Shown: in pieces, positions 9,907-20,694 of the stretch | How positions within the stretch are numbered: position 1 is the first letter of the stretch | How the letters are laid out: each line of letters opens with the position of its first letter | DNA from: Notamacropus eugenii | Lineage: Eukaryota; Chordata; Mammalia; Diprotodontia; Macropodidae | DNA length: 64,000 nucleotides | Direction: 5' to 3' | Assembly (NCBI RefSeq): GCF_028372415.1 | Contig: NC_092876.1 | Location: 62,024,385 to 62,088,384 of the forward strand | Translations under genes and position numbers: made by a program | The notes under the pieces: generated by a model | The model's input: the letters and a program-made list of their open reading frames with translations, nothing else | Told to the model about the DNA's origin: nothing | The model's database searches: none

Positions 9907-10029
9907 CCCACTAATTCTGGAAGGTTGGATCCTCAGAAAGAGCCCCCATCTGGTGTGCTCCCCCTAATATCAATCAACCAGTTAACATCAATTAGCTTGT
10001 ACAAAAAAAATATTTATTGAGAAGCTACA

Positions 10030-10740
10030 GCAAGAAGAGAAGTTAGAAAAAACATCCCCCAAAGCAGGAGTACACTTTCTCCTCTGCACTCACTCAGTCT
10101 CTGGGGAGTCATAAATTCTAAAGGTAGTCAGGCACACCTGTAAAGTACATATGAGACAGAGGGATACTTCAAAAATCCTGGCACTGGGAATGCTTCTCTC
10201 CCATCCCAGACTCCCACCACCTTCACATCAGGGAATGACATAAGCAAAGCCATGTCTTGAGGGATTGAGTGTTTCTGTCAAGAGGTCAATTTGTTGCTGG
10301 ATCGGGTCAAGCAGATCTCTTTTAGGACCATCTCTTCCCAGACTCAGACACTGCTGCTACCAATTCCATTTGCTGAGGTGATGTGGGATGCTTCTTTTGA
10401 CCTTTCAAAGCTCACAAGATGATAATTTGGTTCATTCTCTCTCTACTCACCTAATATGAAGGAAAAAATAAAGTAAAAAGGCATGTTGAGTTTGGGGACA
10501 CATGGGAGACGGATGGTGGGTGGGGTAGAGCAGCCTGCCCCTCCCCCACTCAATTGTTTACCACAACCTTCCTTACCCAAAAGCCATCAGGTAAGAGAGT
10601 AAATGATCATCCCATCCCATTTGTATATGTTCTAAATTCTGGGCCCTCATTAACTAATTTCCCTCATTATAATTTTTTGATTAATCCTTCTTAAAATGTA
10701 GTGTATAGGACTTAACAAATACTTTAAAATATGATCTGAC
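10030..10740. other. Unique sequence, nothing recognised
   Basis: About 0.7 kb between repeats with no supported gene or known repeat. Confidence 0.45.
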
Positions 10741-10744
10741 CAGA

Positions 10745-11120
10745 AATCAACTACATCCAACAAACAATTATTAAGCACCTACTGTATGTTGAGCATGTGC
10801 CCAAGGCTAAGAGATAATTGAGATTGTACTGATGGGTGGCATAAGAATTAAGTCCCTACTACACAAGCTCCAGTAGTGGGCTAAGGCAGAAAACAGGAAA
10901 AAGGAGTGATAAGGATTGAGAGGTGGGAGAGGTCAGAGATGGAGAATCATGGAAAGTTTTTCTGAGACTGAGAGGTGGCAACTCCTTTTAGCTCCCCTGT
11001 AAGCTGAGAAAGCCTAGAGGAATTCTTATGAAGTTGGGTGGGAGAGAAGGTTAGTATTAGGGATTACAAGAGTGAACAGGAAAGTAAATCAGATGGTAGG
11101 TGACTAACAGGAAAGTAAGT
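10745..11120 (-). repeat. L2 LINE, antisense, degenerate
   Basis: caacaaacaattattaagca, cctactgtatgttgagcatg, then purine-rich antisense L2 with a short local duplication (gaaagtaaatcagatggtag near 11080, again near 11110). Confidence 0.55.
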
Positions 11121-11225
11121 CAGATGGTAGGAGACTAGCAACCAGGGAAGGACAGGGAGATGGATCTTAGCCATGAGACCCCACAGTCTGGGGTTTGTAA
11201 TGATAGAGGAGCCCTGGGCAAGAAG

Positions 11226-11320
11226 CTGTGTGTGTGTGAGTATGTGTGTATACACATACATATATATGTGTAGTGTATATGGATCATATGTATGTGTATA
11301 TATATTATATATATACACAT
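11226..11320. repeat. (TG)n/(TA)n microsatellite
   Basis: Mixed tgtg and tata alternation. Confidence 0.9.
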
Positions 11321-11950
11321 AGTAGAAGCTGTGTTTGGAGTTATAATGGGGAGAAAGGGGTGGATGTGTGTGATGTGGGGAGTTATATATGACTGGAGAT
11401 TTGAGATGGGGAGAGAATTATATAGTTCAGGGACTGTGTATGAAATTGTGATGAGAAAGGAGTTTTGTGTACCAGAGGAGAGCTGTGAAGAAGTGTAGGC
11501 ATTGGGTGTGGGATTGGGAGGGGAAGGAGCTGGATATTTGTGCACAGAGAGAGATGTGGTGGGACCTGAGTGAGACTGGGGAACTGTGTATGTGGTTCTG
11601 GGGAAAGGAGCATCCTCCACAGGAGATGTACTTGTGGGAAAGAGAGGGAACCTAGGATGGATGTTGGGTGTGTGTGCAGCTACAGAGCAAAGGATAGAAA
11701 GGAGGGGATAAGAGAAGAGAAGACAAGATGGGGTTCAACCAATAACAGAGCCCTCCTGGCACACTCACTACAGCAACCTTTTTCTATATTTTACGTGAAA
11801 ACTGACTCACTGAACTAGGGGGAGGGAGAGGGAAATGGAGAGGAAGGAAGTTGCTGAGGGGAGGCCAGGAAGAGGCTGTTTCTGCTTTCTGGTGTCTGGT
11901 GCAGCCCTGGACTGGGCTGCTTCCCTTCCTCCTCACCCTTGGGTCGAGGA
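11321..11950. other. G/GA-rich unique sequence
   Basis: Purine-rich. The 161-codon minus-strand frame at 11135-11620 runs into the microsatellite and is not credible as a gene. Confidence 0.5.
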
Positions 11951-11954
11951 GCAA

Positions 11955-12100
11955 TCATAGAACCATAGGATTTAGAACAAAAAGAGATCTTAGGGCTTGA
12001 GGAAATTAAGGCCCAGAGAAGGAAAGACACTTGCCCTGGGTCACACAGCCAGTTAGTGGCGGAGTTGGATTTTTCTGACTCCAAATGCAGGACCCTCTCA
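11955..12100 (-). repeat. MIR3 SINE
   Basis: aaccataggatttagaacaa, gaggaaattaaggcccagag, gggtcacacagccagttagt. Confidence 0.8.
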
Positions 12101-12360
12101 GTGACACTGCAACTGACTTTGTCTCCATTTTAGCCCCAGTTCTCAGGCATGCCCTTCCCCTCCTTCCTCTGCCCACCTCCCTGCCAAGTTCCAATGACCA
12201 GTTCTGGATTGGACACAAAATTCTGTCTGGAAATAGCTCAGCCATCCACCAGACTCCAGGAGGATTATTCCTGGAAGAATCTGTTATTTCTCTAGCTTCT
12301 CAGAAAGCTGAGCTGCCTCACGTAGGTAAGGAAAATCCCCTCCCCTACTTCCTCCGCTTC
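12101..12360. other. Unique sequence
   Basis: A 104-codon frame at 12085-12399 overlaps repeats at both ends and shows no family motif. Confidence 0.45.
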
Positions 12361-13255
12361 TTCCATTCAATTCAAGTCAAGTCAACAAGCATTTATTAAT
12401 TACCTACTATGTGCCTGCCAGGTAATGTGCTAGGCACCAGAAATACAAAGAAAAATAAAAAGAAACTGTGCCCTCAAAGAACTTTTCTTTTTAAAAAGTA
12501 TTTATTTTTTTATTTTTAGTTTTCAACATTCATTTCTCTAAGATTTTGAGTTTTAAATTTTCTCCTACTCCTTCCTCTCTCCCCTCCCCAAGACAGTATG
12601 CAATCTGATATAGGAGATGTATATAAAAGTTTCCACTTTTACAACAAGCATGTTGTAAAGAAGAATTAGAACCAAAGGGGAAAACCATGAGAAAGAAGAA
12701 ACAAAAAAGAGAGAAAAAATAGTATGCTTCCATCTGCATTCAGACTCCATAGTTCTTTCTCTGAATGGGAATAGCATTCTCCACCATGAGTCTTTTGGAA
12801 TTGTCTTAGATCCTTGTATTGCTGAGAGGAGTTGTCTTCTTGACTTTGGTCATCTCACAATGTTGCTACTGCGGTATACAGTGTTCTCCTGGTTCTGCTC
12901 TCTTCACTCAGCATCAGTTCATATAAGTCTTTCCAGGTTTTTCCAAAGTCTGTCTGCTCATCTTTTCTTATGGAACAATAGTATTCCATTACATTCATAT
13001 ACCACAACTTGTTCAGCCATTACCCAGTTGATGAGCATTCCCTCAATTTCCAGTTCTTAGCCAGCACAAAAGAGTTGCTATAAATACTTTTGTACATGTG
13101 GGTCCTTTCCCCATTTTTATGATCTCTTTGGGATACAGCCCTAGAAGTAGTATTGATAGGTCAAAGGGTATGAACATTTTTATAGCCCTTTGGGCATAGT
13201 AAGGAACTTATTTTCTACTAGAGTAGATACAAATACACAGATCAGCAAATTGTTG
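12361..13255 (-). repeat. L2 3' end split by an L1 insertion
   Basis: Antisense L2 tail (caacaagcatttattaatta, cctactatgtgcc, ctgtgccctcaaagaacttt) stops near 12485 and resumes near 13200 (aaggaacttattttctacta). Both L1 flanks contain gaactt, a possible remnant of the target duplication. Confidence 0.7.
12490..13198 (-). mobile_element. L1 3' end (ORF2 C-terminal part and 3' UTR), 5'-truncated
   Basis: On the minus strand it reads the end of L1 ORF2 followed by a 3' UTR including agactccatagttctttctc and gagtcttttggaattgtctt in antisense, and ends in an A-rich tail (poly-T on plus). Its insertion into an L2 makes it younger than that L2. Confidence 0.85.
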
Positions 13256-15140
13256 GGTCAATAAGCATTTATTAAGTGTCTACTGTGTACCAGGCAGTGT
13301 ACTAAGCCTTGGGTATACAAAAAGAAGCAAACAACAGTCCCTTCCCTAAAGGTGCCTACAATCTAATGGAGGAGACCACGTGCAAACCATGATGTACATA
13401 CAAGTTCTAGATAGGATAAATAGGAAATAATCAAGAGAGAGAAGGCACTGGGATTAAGAGGGGTTAGGAAAGGCTTCCTGCAGAAAGTGGGATTTTAATT
13501 GCCACATAAAGGGGAGTCAGGAGGTGGAGATAAAGAAGAAGATTTCAGGCATGGGGGCAGTCAGAGAGAATGTTCAGAGCCAAGAGAAGGAATGTCTTGT
13601 TGTGGAGCAACCAGGAGGCCAGAGTCACTGGATCAAAGAGTATGTGGGGTTGTGAAATGTATAAGGCAACCAGAAAGGCAGTGATGGAATGGGGTGGGGA
13701 GGCTGGGGGAGAATAAGTTAGGAAAGTATTTGAGCACCAAACAGTGGATTTTGTATTTGATCCTGGAGGTGACAGAATACCACTGAATTTATTGACTAAG
13801 GGGGTGACTTGGTCACTATAGGAAAATCACTTTGTCAGCAGAATGGAGGATGAATTAGAGCAGGGAAAGACTATAGACAGGCAGACTCACCAGAAAACTA
13901 TTGCATTAATCCAGGCATGAGGGGATGAGGGCCCACCTCAGAGTAGGGACAGTGTCACAGGAGAGAAAGGGACATAGTGGAGATATGTTGCAAAGGTAAA
14001 ATTAACAGGCCTTGGCTACAGATTAGATATGGTGGGAGAGGGGCAGGGTGGGAGATAGGGAACAGTTGAGAATGACATCTAGGTTTTAAATCTAGGGGAC
14101 TGGAAAGATGGTGTTACCTTCCACAGTCATTGGGAATTTGGAAGGGTTTAGGGGGAAACCTAATGTGATCAGTTTTGGATATGTTGAGTTTAAGATGTCT
14201 ACTAGACATCCAGATCAAGGTGTCTGAAAGGCAGCTGGAGATGTGAGATTGGAGGTCAGCAGAAAAGTCAGGGCAGGAAGGTAGATTTGAGAATCATCAA
14301 CGTAGAGAAGGTCATCAAATCCCTGGGAGCTGATGAGATCACCAAGTGAAGTAGTACAGAGAAAGAGGAGAAGGCCAGGACAGAATCCTGAAAGACACTG
14401 TGGCTAACGAGTATGGTCTGGATGAGGATTCAGCAAAGGAGACAGAGGAGGAGTAGTCAGGGAGGTGAGAGGAGAAGCAGGAGAGAGAGTGAGGTGTCCT
14501 GAAAACCTAGAGAGAAAGGAATATCAAGGGTCAGATGATGGATGATTGATGGTGTTGAAGGCTGAAGAAGGATGAAGATTGTAGCATTAAGGGAGTCAGA
14601 GGAAGAGAAGTGGAGTTACCTGTTGTAGATGACCCTTCTCAAGGAATTTGACTATAAAAAGCAGAAGAAATATGGGATAGCAGCTATCAGAGACGGAAGG
14701 ATCAAGTGAAAGGAAACATGGCATGTTTGTAGACAGTGGGGGTTGAGCCAGTAGATAGGAGATACTGAAGAGAAATGAAAATGGAAGTGATGGGGGAGGA
14801 GGGGAATCTGTTGGAGAAGACGGGATGGAATGGGATCTCTTGAGCAGATAAGAGGGTGAAGGAAGAAGTAGTGGAAGAAGGAATCTGAGTAATAGAAGAT
14901 GAGGAACAGGGGAGAAAAGAGAGATCAATTTTTTCTGTAATCTATGAGGCATGAATATCAGCTGGGGAGGGGGAAGGAGCCATGGGAGCCTTGAGGAAGG
15001 ATGAAAAAGTTTAGAAAAGCTGCTGTGGAGAGTGGGAGAGTGAGTTGATAGAAGAGGTATAGTAGTATTGCCTAGCAGCAGTGAGGGCTCATTTGAAAAT
15101 TTATAACATAAATTTGTAGTGGACTCACTCAGAAGTACAA
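13256..15140 (-). repeat. Long antisense L2 LINE with reverse-transcriptase remnant
   Basis: Starts with the antisense tail (caataagcatttattaagtg, tctactgtgtaccaggcag) and runs about 1.9 kb into the ORF. On the minus strand a short frame reads YVDDSQIYLPA (YVDD at 14293-14304), and a later one reads WMSSRHLKLNISKT. These are the palm motif and following helix of CR1/L2-type reverse transcriptases. Several frame breaks make it inactive. Confidence 0.8.
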
Positions 15141-15300
15141 AACAAATAGAATACCACTTTGAAGGGTGGGAAAATCAAGAAAGGCCTCTTCTAGGAGGGA
15201 GCCCTTGCACAGAACTTTGAAGGCAACCAGGGGCTCCAAGAAATGGTGGGAAAGAGGGAATGGAAGACAGCGTGTTCAAAATAGACCAGTTTGGCTGGAA
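15141..15300 (-). repeat. Second antisense L2 fragment
   Basis: aaggcctcttctaggaggga and agaccagtttggctggaacg repeat the section near 13.46-13.6 kb, so a second copy or a partial duplication lies here. Confidence 0.55.
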
Positions 15301-15329
15301 CGTGTAATACATGTACATATATACACACA

Positions 15330-15440
15330 TACGTATTCTCTCTAATAAACTGTAACCTTCCTGAGTGCAAAGTCTGTTGGGGTTCTTTCAGTCTTGTATT
15401 CTCAGCTCCTAGCACAGGCGCCTGACACGTAGTCAATTTA
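15330..15440 (+). repeat. L2 3' tail
   Basis: ctgtaaccttcctgagtgca, cttgtattctcagctcctag, cacaggcgcctgacacgtag. Confidence 0.75.
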
Positions 15441-15769
15441 TAAGAGAAGTGTGCGGGATTTCTTTGGGTATGTTCCAGAAACAGGCAGTCCCTTTGCAAC
15501 ATCATAATTCTGGGGTCAGGGGACCTGGATCAGACTCAAGGACCACCCCCTCCCCTCGGTCTCTCCAGTTCCTAAAGCCTACGAGCCCACGATCCCTGCC
15601 AAGCAGTCACCCACCAGCCACTGAGAGAGGACTCACTGTCTCCTGAAGCTGCCCATTCTACTGGAAGCAGCTCTAATTGTTGAGGTTTTCCTTACACAGA
15701 GCAAAAAACTACCTCTCTGCAACCCACTTGTTACTTGTAGTTATGTCCTGAGGGGCCTGTGATCTTAAT
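15441..15769. other. Unique sequence, nothing recognised
   Basis: No coding or repeat signal recognised. Confidence 0.45.
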
Positions 15770-15972
15770 GAGAAGAAGAGAAAAAAAAACAAAGGGGGAG
15801 GGAGAGAAAAAGGAAGAAGGGACTGAGAAAGAAAAGAGATGAGAGAGACGAGAATGGAGAAGAGAAGGGAGGAGAGAAACAGAGATGAGAGAGAAGAGAA
15901 GAAAAGAGAAGAGGGAGGGAAAGATAGAGGGGGAAAGAGGGAGAGGGAGAGAGAAAGAAAGACAAAGAGAGT

Positions 15973-16037
<65 letters not shown>
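15770..16037. repeat. Purine tract with (GA)n array
   Basis: About 270 bases of almost only G and A. From about 15975 to 16037 it is an uninterrupted GA dinucleotide array. Open frames through it on both strands are artefacts of the repeat. Confidence 0.95.
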
Positions 16038-16041
<4 letters not shown>

Positions 16042-16140
16042 TGCATTCATTAAGCCCTGGGGATTCAGATGCAAAGCTATACAGTCCCTGTCTTCAAGAA
16101 ACTTACCTTCTAACGGAGGAAGCCATCTCATAAAGGAAAA
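16038..16140 (-). repeat. L2 3' fragment, antisense
   Basis: gcattcattaagccctgggg, cagtccctgtcttcaagaaa. Confidence 0.5.
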
Positions 16141-16529
16141 CTGGAAAGAGGTAGAGGATACCTGTGGAGGGCAAGGTGCATGGTGAGGAGGGGAAAGAGG
16201 AAAAGGAACAAGAGGAGAGTCCAGAGAGTCCAGTTGTGGGTGAAATGTGACATAATTGGGATCCCTCCTGAAATGGGGTGGGGGAGAGGAGAGGTGGGGG
16301 GGGGGAGGGGGAAGTTCCCAGCTGGGACCTCAGGATTTCAGAGCAGAGCCAGGAATCAGGCTGGCCTGGTGCCTAAACGGAGACAGCAGTTCCAGTAGGA
16401 AAACTAGGGGCTCCTGTTTCCTGCCATCTTTGAGGATTAAGAGGGGAGAGGTGTGGGGAAGAGGCATGTAGTATATTTGAGGGGAAATCCCCCCAAAAGT
16501 GTACGTTTTGGCTGCACCACCCTCTGGGA
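16141..16529. other. G-rich unique sequence
   Basis: Contains several G runs near 16265-16312 with possible G-quadruplex character. No gene recognised. Confidence 0.45.
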
Positions 16530-16690
16530 GGCTGTGTGGTATAATGGGTAGAGAGTTAGCCTCAAAGTCAGGCAGACGTAGCTTGGATTCCACCTCTGGC
16601 GTTGGATTGGCTGTGTGACCCTGAACAAGTCCCTTATAACCTCTTAGTGTCCCTTGCACTAAGATGCTACATTTCAGAGAAGGTGCCATC
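16530..16690 (+). repeat. MIR/Ther-1 SINE
   Basis: ggctgtgtggtataatgggt, agagagttagcctcaaagtc, ggctgtgtgaccctgaacaa. Confidence 0.75.
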
Positions 16691-16864
16691 TAGTATCGAA
16701 AATTCTTCCCTGGAAGATTGCCTCAACAATGAAATCCCAGTTCAATTCCATCCCATCCTAAAAGAATCAGAGTCCTGATTGCTGGTTTTATTTCAGTGAC
16801 GTCACACTGGTGTGTAAAGGCTTATGGAGACAAAGCATTGGGGTTCACCTTTTTAAACCTAAGT
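16691..16864. other. Unique sequence with a CRE-like site
   Basis: tgacgtcac at 16798-16806 matches a full CRE (TGACGTCA). It stands in otherwise plain sequence, so its role is unknown. Confidence 0.35.
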
Positions 16865-16975
16865 CTCCCCATCTTTGTTCAGTCATTTTGTAGCTGTGTT
16901 TGATTCTTTGTGATCTCTTTGTGACACCATTCTCGGTAAAGATACAGGAGCTATTTGCCATTTCCTTCTCCAGTT
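16865..16975 (-). mobile_element. Mar-1 SINE 3' part
   Basis: tgttcagtcattttgtagct, tttgattctttgtgatctct and gccatttccttctccagttc are the antisense of the RTE-like tail. Confidence 0.75.
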
Positions 16976-17034
16976 CAAATTCCAGCTTTGCCATTTCCTG
17001 CCTAGGTGATCTTGGTACCTGCAAAGTGAGAAAA

Positions 17035-17165
17035 TTCTATTCAACAAATACTTACCAAGCCCCTACACAGACACAATGCTAGGTGTGAAGGAATATAAAG
17101 GGAAAAATGAAACAGTCCCTGCTTTCAAAGAGTTCGTAAGTTACTGATCAATACAAGTACACAGG
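17035..17165 (-). repeat. L2 3' end, antisense
   Basis: ctattcaacaaatacttacc, aagcccctacacagac, caatgctaggtgtgaag, cagtccctgctttcaaagag. Confidence 0.7.
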
Positions 17166-17189
17166 TAATCATATAGGTCCTACGTGCCC

Positions 17190-17410
17190 CACTGGATGGA
17201 GAGCTGGGTCTAGAGTTAAAAAATCTGAGTTCAAATCCAGCTTTAGATATTTACTAGCTGTGTGACTGGACAAGTCACTTAACCACTATCTTCCTCAGTT
17301 TCCTCAACTGTAAAATGAGGGTAAAAATAGCACCTACCTCCCAGGGTTTTCAACAATTAAATTAGATGTTTGTAAAGCACTTAGCACAGGTTAATAAATG
17401 CTTGTTTTTG
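17190..17410 (+). mobile_element. Ther-1/Mar-1 core SINE, nearly complete
   Basis: Head cactggatggagagctgggt, core tttactagctgtgtgactgg, then tcctcaactgtaaaatgagg and gtaaagcacttagcacaggt. Confidence 0.8.
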
Positions 17411-17860
17411 TCTTTTCTTCCTCATTGAAGGTCAGGGAGTAATTGGAGCAGGGGTGGGGGGAGAATCAGAGAGTTTGAGGAATGTTGGGAAAGGGAATCA
17501 GCACAGCCTGGATAGAAGCCTGCGGGGAAAGATGGTGAATTCACTGTGGAACCCAGAGTCACCTGGTTAGAGATGAGTGCAGAGAGAAGAGAAAAGAATC
17601 TAGGACAGTCTTAGAAACACCCATGCTTCAAGGGGAGTGGGACGTGGATGACTAACTGCCAAAGGAGACTGAGAAGGACAGGAGAGACACCCCTCCTCCC
17701 CAGAAGGAGAACCAGGAGAGAGCTGGATTAGGAAAGCCTAGAGAGGAAAGTGTCTGGGTTACTGAACAGTCCTGAATGCTGTAGAGAGGTCAAGGAGGAC
17801 AGGGAATGAAGAAAGGCCATTGGATTTGGCAATTAAGAGATCAGTGAGCTATGTGGCTTC
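17411..17860 (-). repeat. L2 ORF fragment, antisense
   Basis: Includes tgctgtagagaggtcaagga and gccattggatttggcaatta, antisense of the L2 reverse-transcriptase LSAAFDTVDHS region. Confidence 0.65.
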
Positions 17861-17965
17861 TAAGATCCTTTCCAGCCTACATTCTGTGACCTAAGGTCTC
17901 TTTCAGCTCTGGCATTCTATACTCCAAGGTCCTTTTCAACTCTGAATCTATAATCCTATGAAGTG
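17861..17965 (+). repeat. MIR3 3' end with duplicated 35-bp unit
   Basis: Three successive copies of a unit like aaggtctctttcagctctgg followed by cattctat. Confidence 0.55.
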
Positions 17966-18429
17966 GGCAGCCTACTGGGGCCAAGTTGCTCCCACATGGG
18001 TCTCTGCCAAGGCCAGATCCATTGTGTCCATCAGTGGGACCAAGTGGGGAGGGTTTGGGTTGGGAACTCCTGGAATCTGTGGATGTTAAGGGATTGACTT
18101 GGGGTCTGGGAAGGTTCCAGATGGGAGGGGCTGCCCCTTACCCCTCCCCCCCACTCCCTGTCCTTACCAGCCCTAGTGAGCATGGGAGAGAGCTGGGCTT
18201 CCATCCCAACCTCTGCCCAGCCTGGGTGCATTCCCAGTTTTACTCCCTTTAATGACTGCCAAACCAACAGTAAATCATAGCTGTGCTGAAGGTCTCCCTT
18301 CCCTCCTCTTCCCCACCTCCTACGCCACCCCCACCTCCTCTTTGTCTTCCATATTTTTCCACTCTTTTTCTTCTCCTTCCTTCCTCTTCCCCTTCCTTCC
18401 TCTTCCCCTTCTCATAGTACTTATATACT
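17966..18429. other. Unique and pyrimidine-rich sequence
   Basis: A repeat-free stretch to 18290, then CT-rich sequence. The 88-codon frame at 17986-18252 has no recognisable motif. Confidence 0.45.
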
Positions 18430-18640
18430 TAGGAATTTGTATCATGGGATTTTAGAGGTGGAAAGAACCTACAAGGTCATTTGGGGCAATTGCCTCATTT
18501 TACAGAGAAGGAAACTGAGGTCCAGAGAGGTAAGGTGACTTACCTGTCCCAGCTCTCATACAGCGAAGAAGAAACAGAACTGAAATTTGACTCCAGACTT
18601 TCTAAATTCCCAGCCCCTCCCACAGCAACACCCTGCAGAA
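18430..18640 (-). repeat. MIR SINE
   Basis: cattttacagagaaggaaac, tgaggtccagagaggtaagg, gactccagac. Confidence 0.8.
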
Positions 18641-18699
18641 GTCACTCAACAGGTTAGCAGACAGGGACCAGTACCCAGAACCCGATACCAAGTCAGTTG

Positions 18700-18770
18700 G
18701 TGCTAGCTTAGTGCAATGTCCCGCACATAGTAGGCACTTAATAGATATTTATTGCCTGACTGATTTTTCA
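18700..18770 (+). repeat. L2 3' tail
   Basis: cgcacatagtaggcacttaa followed by tagatatttattgcctgact. Confidence 0.75.
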
Positions 18771-18774
18771 GTGT

Positions 18775-18990
18775 TTGTTCTTCTGTCTCTTCTCCCCAAC
18801 CTCATTCCACCCATCTCCTCCTCATCTCCCTCTTCTCATCTCCTCTTCCTTTTCTACTCATTCTTTCCCCCTCCCCTCTTTCCTTCTCACTTTCTCCTTT
18901 CATTTTCTCACTCTCCCACTCTCTCTACTTTCCCCTTTCTGAACTTTATCTTATTTTCCTTTCTTCCCTTTTCCAATATCTCTCCCTTTC
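18775..18990. repeat. Pyrimidine-rich low-complexity sequence
   Basis: About 215 bases of mostly C and T with no perfect unit. Confidence 0.8.
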
Positions 18991-19009
18991 TCCCTAAGAA
19001 GGGGCTTCT

Positions 19010-19225
19010 TAATTACCATGACAGTCAGTATGGTATAGTTGATGAAGCATTAAACTTGAAGTCAGGAAGACCTAAGTTCAAATCCTGCCTCAGATACTTA
19101 CTATCTGTGTGACTCTGTGCAAGTCACTTAACCCCTCTTGGCCCCAGTTTTTTTCATCTATAAAATAAAGGGTTTGGACTCAATGGAATATAAGGTCCCT
19201 TTATCTATCTATGATCTTCATCTCT
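19010..19225 (+). mobile_element. Mar-1/Ther-1 SINE
   Basis: cagtcagtatggtatagttg, aagtcaggaagacctaagtt, caaatcctgcctcag, aagtcacttaacccctcttg. Confidence 0.8.
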
Positions 19226-19419
19226 TTCCTCCATCTTCCTTTCTATACCTCTACTTAATTCTAGAGGCTTCCCTGTGAAGAGGAAATACCTAGAAGGGCC
19301 ATACCTAGTGATGTTCTAGTCATCGAGAAGAAGGTTGAAGTACATAGTGGGGTAGTGTGTGGGGGAAGGGAGGGGGGAGGGAGTGCTTCTCATTCCCTCA
19401 CCAAGGGTAGAAGGCCCCA

Positions 19420-19560
19420 TAATCCCACAGAAATGAATACAGAATTGGCCCAGAAAAGGGACATGATTTACTCAAGGTCACACTCATAGTGAATTTAATT
19501 CATCTGAATCCCAAGCAAGTTTTCTTTGCTCACAATCCACCACTCCATATCCTTTCTGTT
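19420..19560 (-). repeat. MIR fragment, degenerate
   Basis: gacatgatttactcaaggtc, acactcatagtga, antisense MIR core. Confidence 0.55.
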
Positions 19561-19614
19561 GGGCTACCTGAGGGTGGGGGTTGGATGTACCCTATGAACT
19601 TATCTAGAAGAAGC

Positions 19615-19800
19615 TACAGCTTTTTGAAATGAGTATGAGCTTTGGAGGCAGAAAACCTGAATTTACATCCTGATTAGTAGTGTGAAATTGAATGAGGTAC
19701 TTAACTCTCTGGGCTTCAGTTTCTTTATCTGTAAAGTAAGGGGTTTGGACCAGATGGTCTCTAAGGCATCTTCAGCTCTAATATTCTGTTTACTGAAGTT
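19615..19800 (+). repeat. MIR3 SINE
   Basis: gctttggaggcagaaaacct, cttcagtttctttatctgta, gatggtctctaaggcatctt. Confidence 0.7.
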
Positions 19801-19805
19801 TTTGA

Positions 19806-19942
19806 TATTATGTTTTAACATTCTATGTTCTTCTAAGGTTCCATCCTATTTTGACATTATGTTCCAAATTCCCTTTCAGCCCAAAAGGCCTCTGGTTGAA
19901 TGTGTCCCAATGGGGATCAGTTGGTTCCAACACCCAGCTAGA
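19806..19942 (+). repeat. Duplicated segment, copy 1
   Basis: Matches 21043-21192 by eye at roughly 85 percent, including tgttttaacattctatgtt, aaggttccatcctattttg, ccctttcagccc and ggcctctggttg. The match extends past MIR3-like tail units into sequence I cannot assign. Confidence 0.75.
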
Positions 19943-20089
19943 ATATGCCATGAGAACTTTTGATTCTCCCGCCCTAGACGGGGAAAGTGAAAGAGAGAAG
20001 GCACCCATGTCCAGACTCTGGCTCACTGTTGAAGGTGTGGCTTACCTGGGTTTAGGCATTATGCCAGCATGCCTGAGGGATTGAAATCT

Positions 20090-20395
20090 GTCCTGGGTTG
20101 GTTTTGTGGCTCTGCCTCCTGCCCCTCCCCCCACCCCAGGCCCTGAGGTTACCACCCTAGCCCTGGCCTGGCTGTACAAAGACATGCTTACCCCAGTGAG
20201 TCACTGCACAGATAAGAGCCCTCAATTCACAGGCAGCCAAGAAACAGCCTTTCCCCTAAAGCCTGTCTGCCGGGCACAAGCTGGGACAAATCATTGCTTT
20301 GAAAGAGCTGGGCCAGACTCTTGCCTTGAAGCTCTGATGCTGAGGGCCCAGGCAATTGTCTTGGGGTTGGCTGGGTTTCCATTAATAGCGTGATG
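20090..20395. promoter_or_regulatory. Unique GC-richer block with AP-1 and GATA motifs (candidate regulatory element)
   Basis: A 300-bp repeat-free island between SINEs. It holds TGAGTCA at 20197-20203 and AGATAAG at 20210-20216, seven bases apart. The 95-codon frame across it has no features. A regulatory role is inference only. Confidence 0.3.
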
Positions 20396-20439
20396 AGGTC
20401 TGGATGGCAGCCTCAGAGGGGCTGCAGTTTTGCTTTGGG

Positions 20440-20694
20440 ACCTCGGGCATGTTACTGAAACTCTCTGGGCCTCTTGCTCCTCTTCAGGAAAATAAAGTGG
20501 TTAGAATAGGTGGATGCTAAAGTCCCTCCCAGCTCTACCATTCCCTGGACTGACAGTCTATATTGCCCAGGCCCTTACGGGCAATTGCATTTGATCTTCT
20601 AAGTTCTAATAGTCTGTGATTCAGGGTTTCTTTCCAGCTCTGATATTCTCTGTTCTAAGATTCCTCCCTGCTTTGCTAATCCGTATTCCAAAGC
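20440..20694 (+). repeat. MIR3 with tandem 3' units
   Basis: ctgggcctcttgctcctctt is followed by repeated cccagctctaccattccctg-like units. Confidence 0.55.

Noticed and set aside
11135-11620. 161-codon minus-strand frame
   Set aside because: Runs through a TG/TA microsatellite, with no conserved feature.
15709-16186. Long frames on both strands (Ser/Leu-rich and Arg/Glu-rich)
   Set aside because: Produced by the GA dinucleotide array, which lacks stops in several frames.
20106-20393. 95-codon plus-strand frame
   Set aside because: It starts with a proline run from a C-rich stretch, has no family motif or splice sites, and is better read as non-coding.
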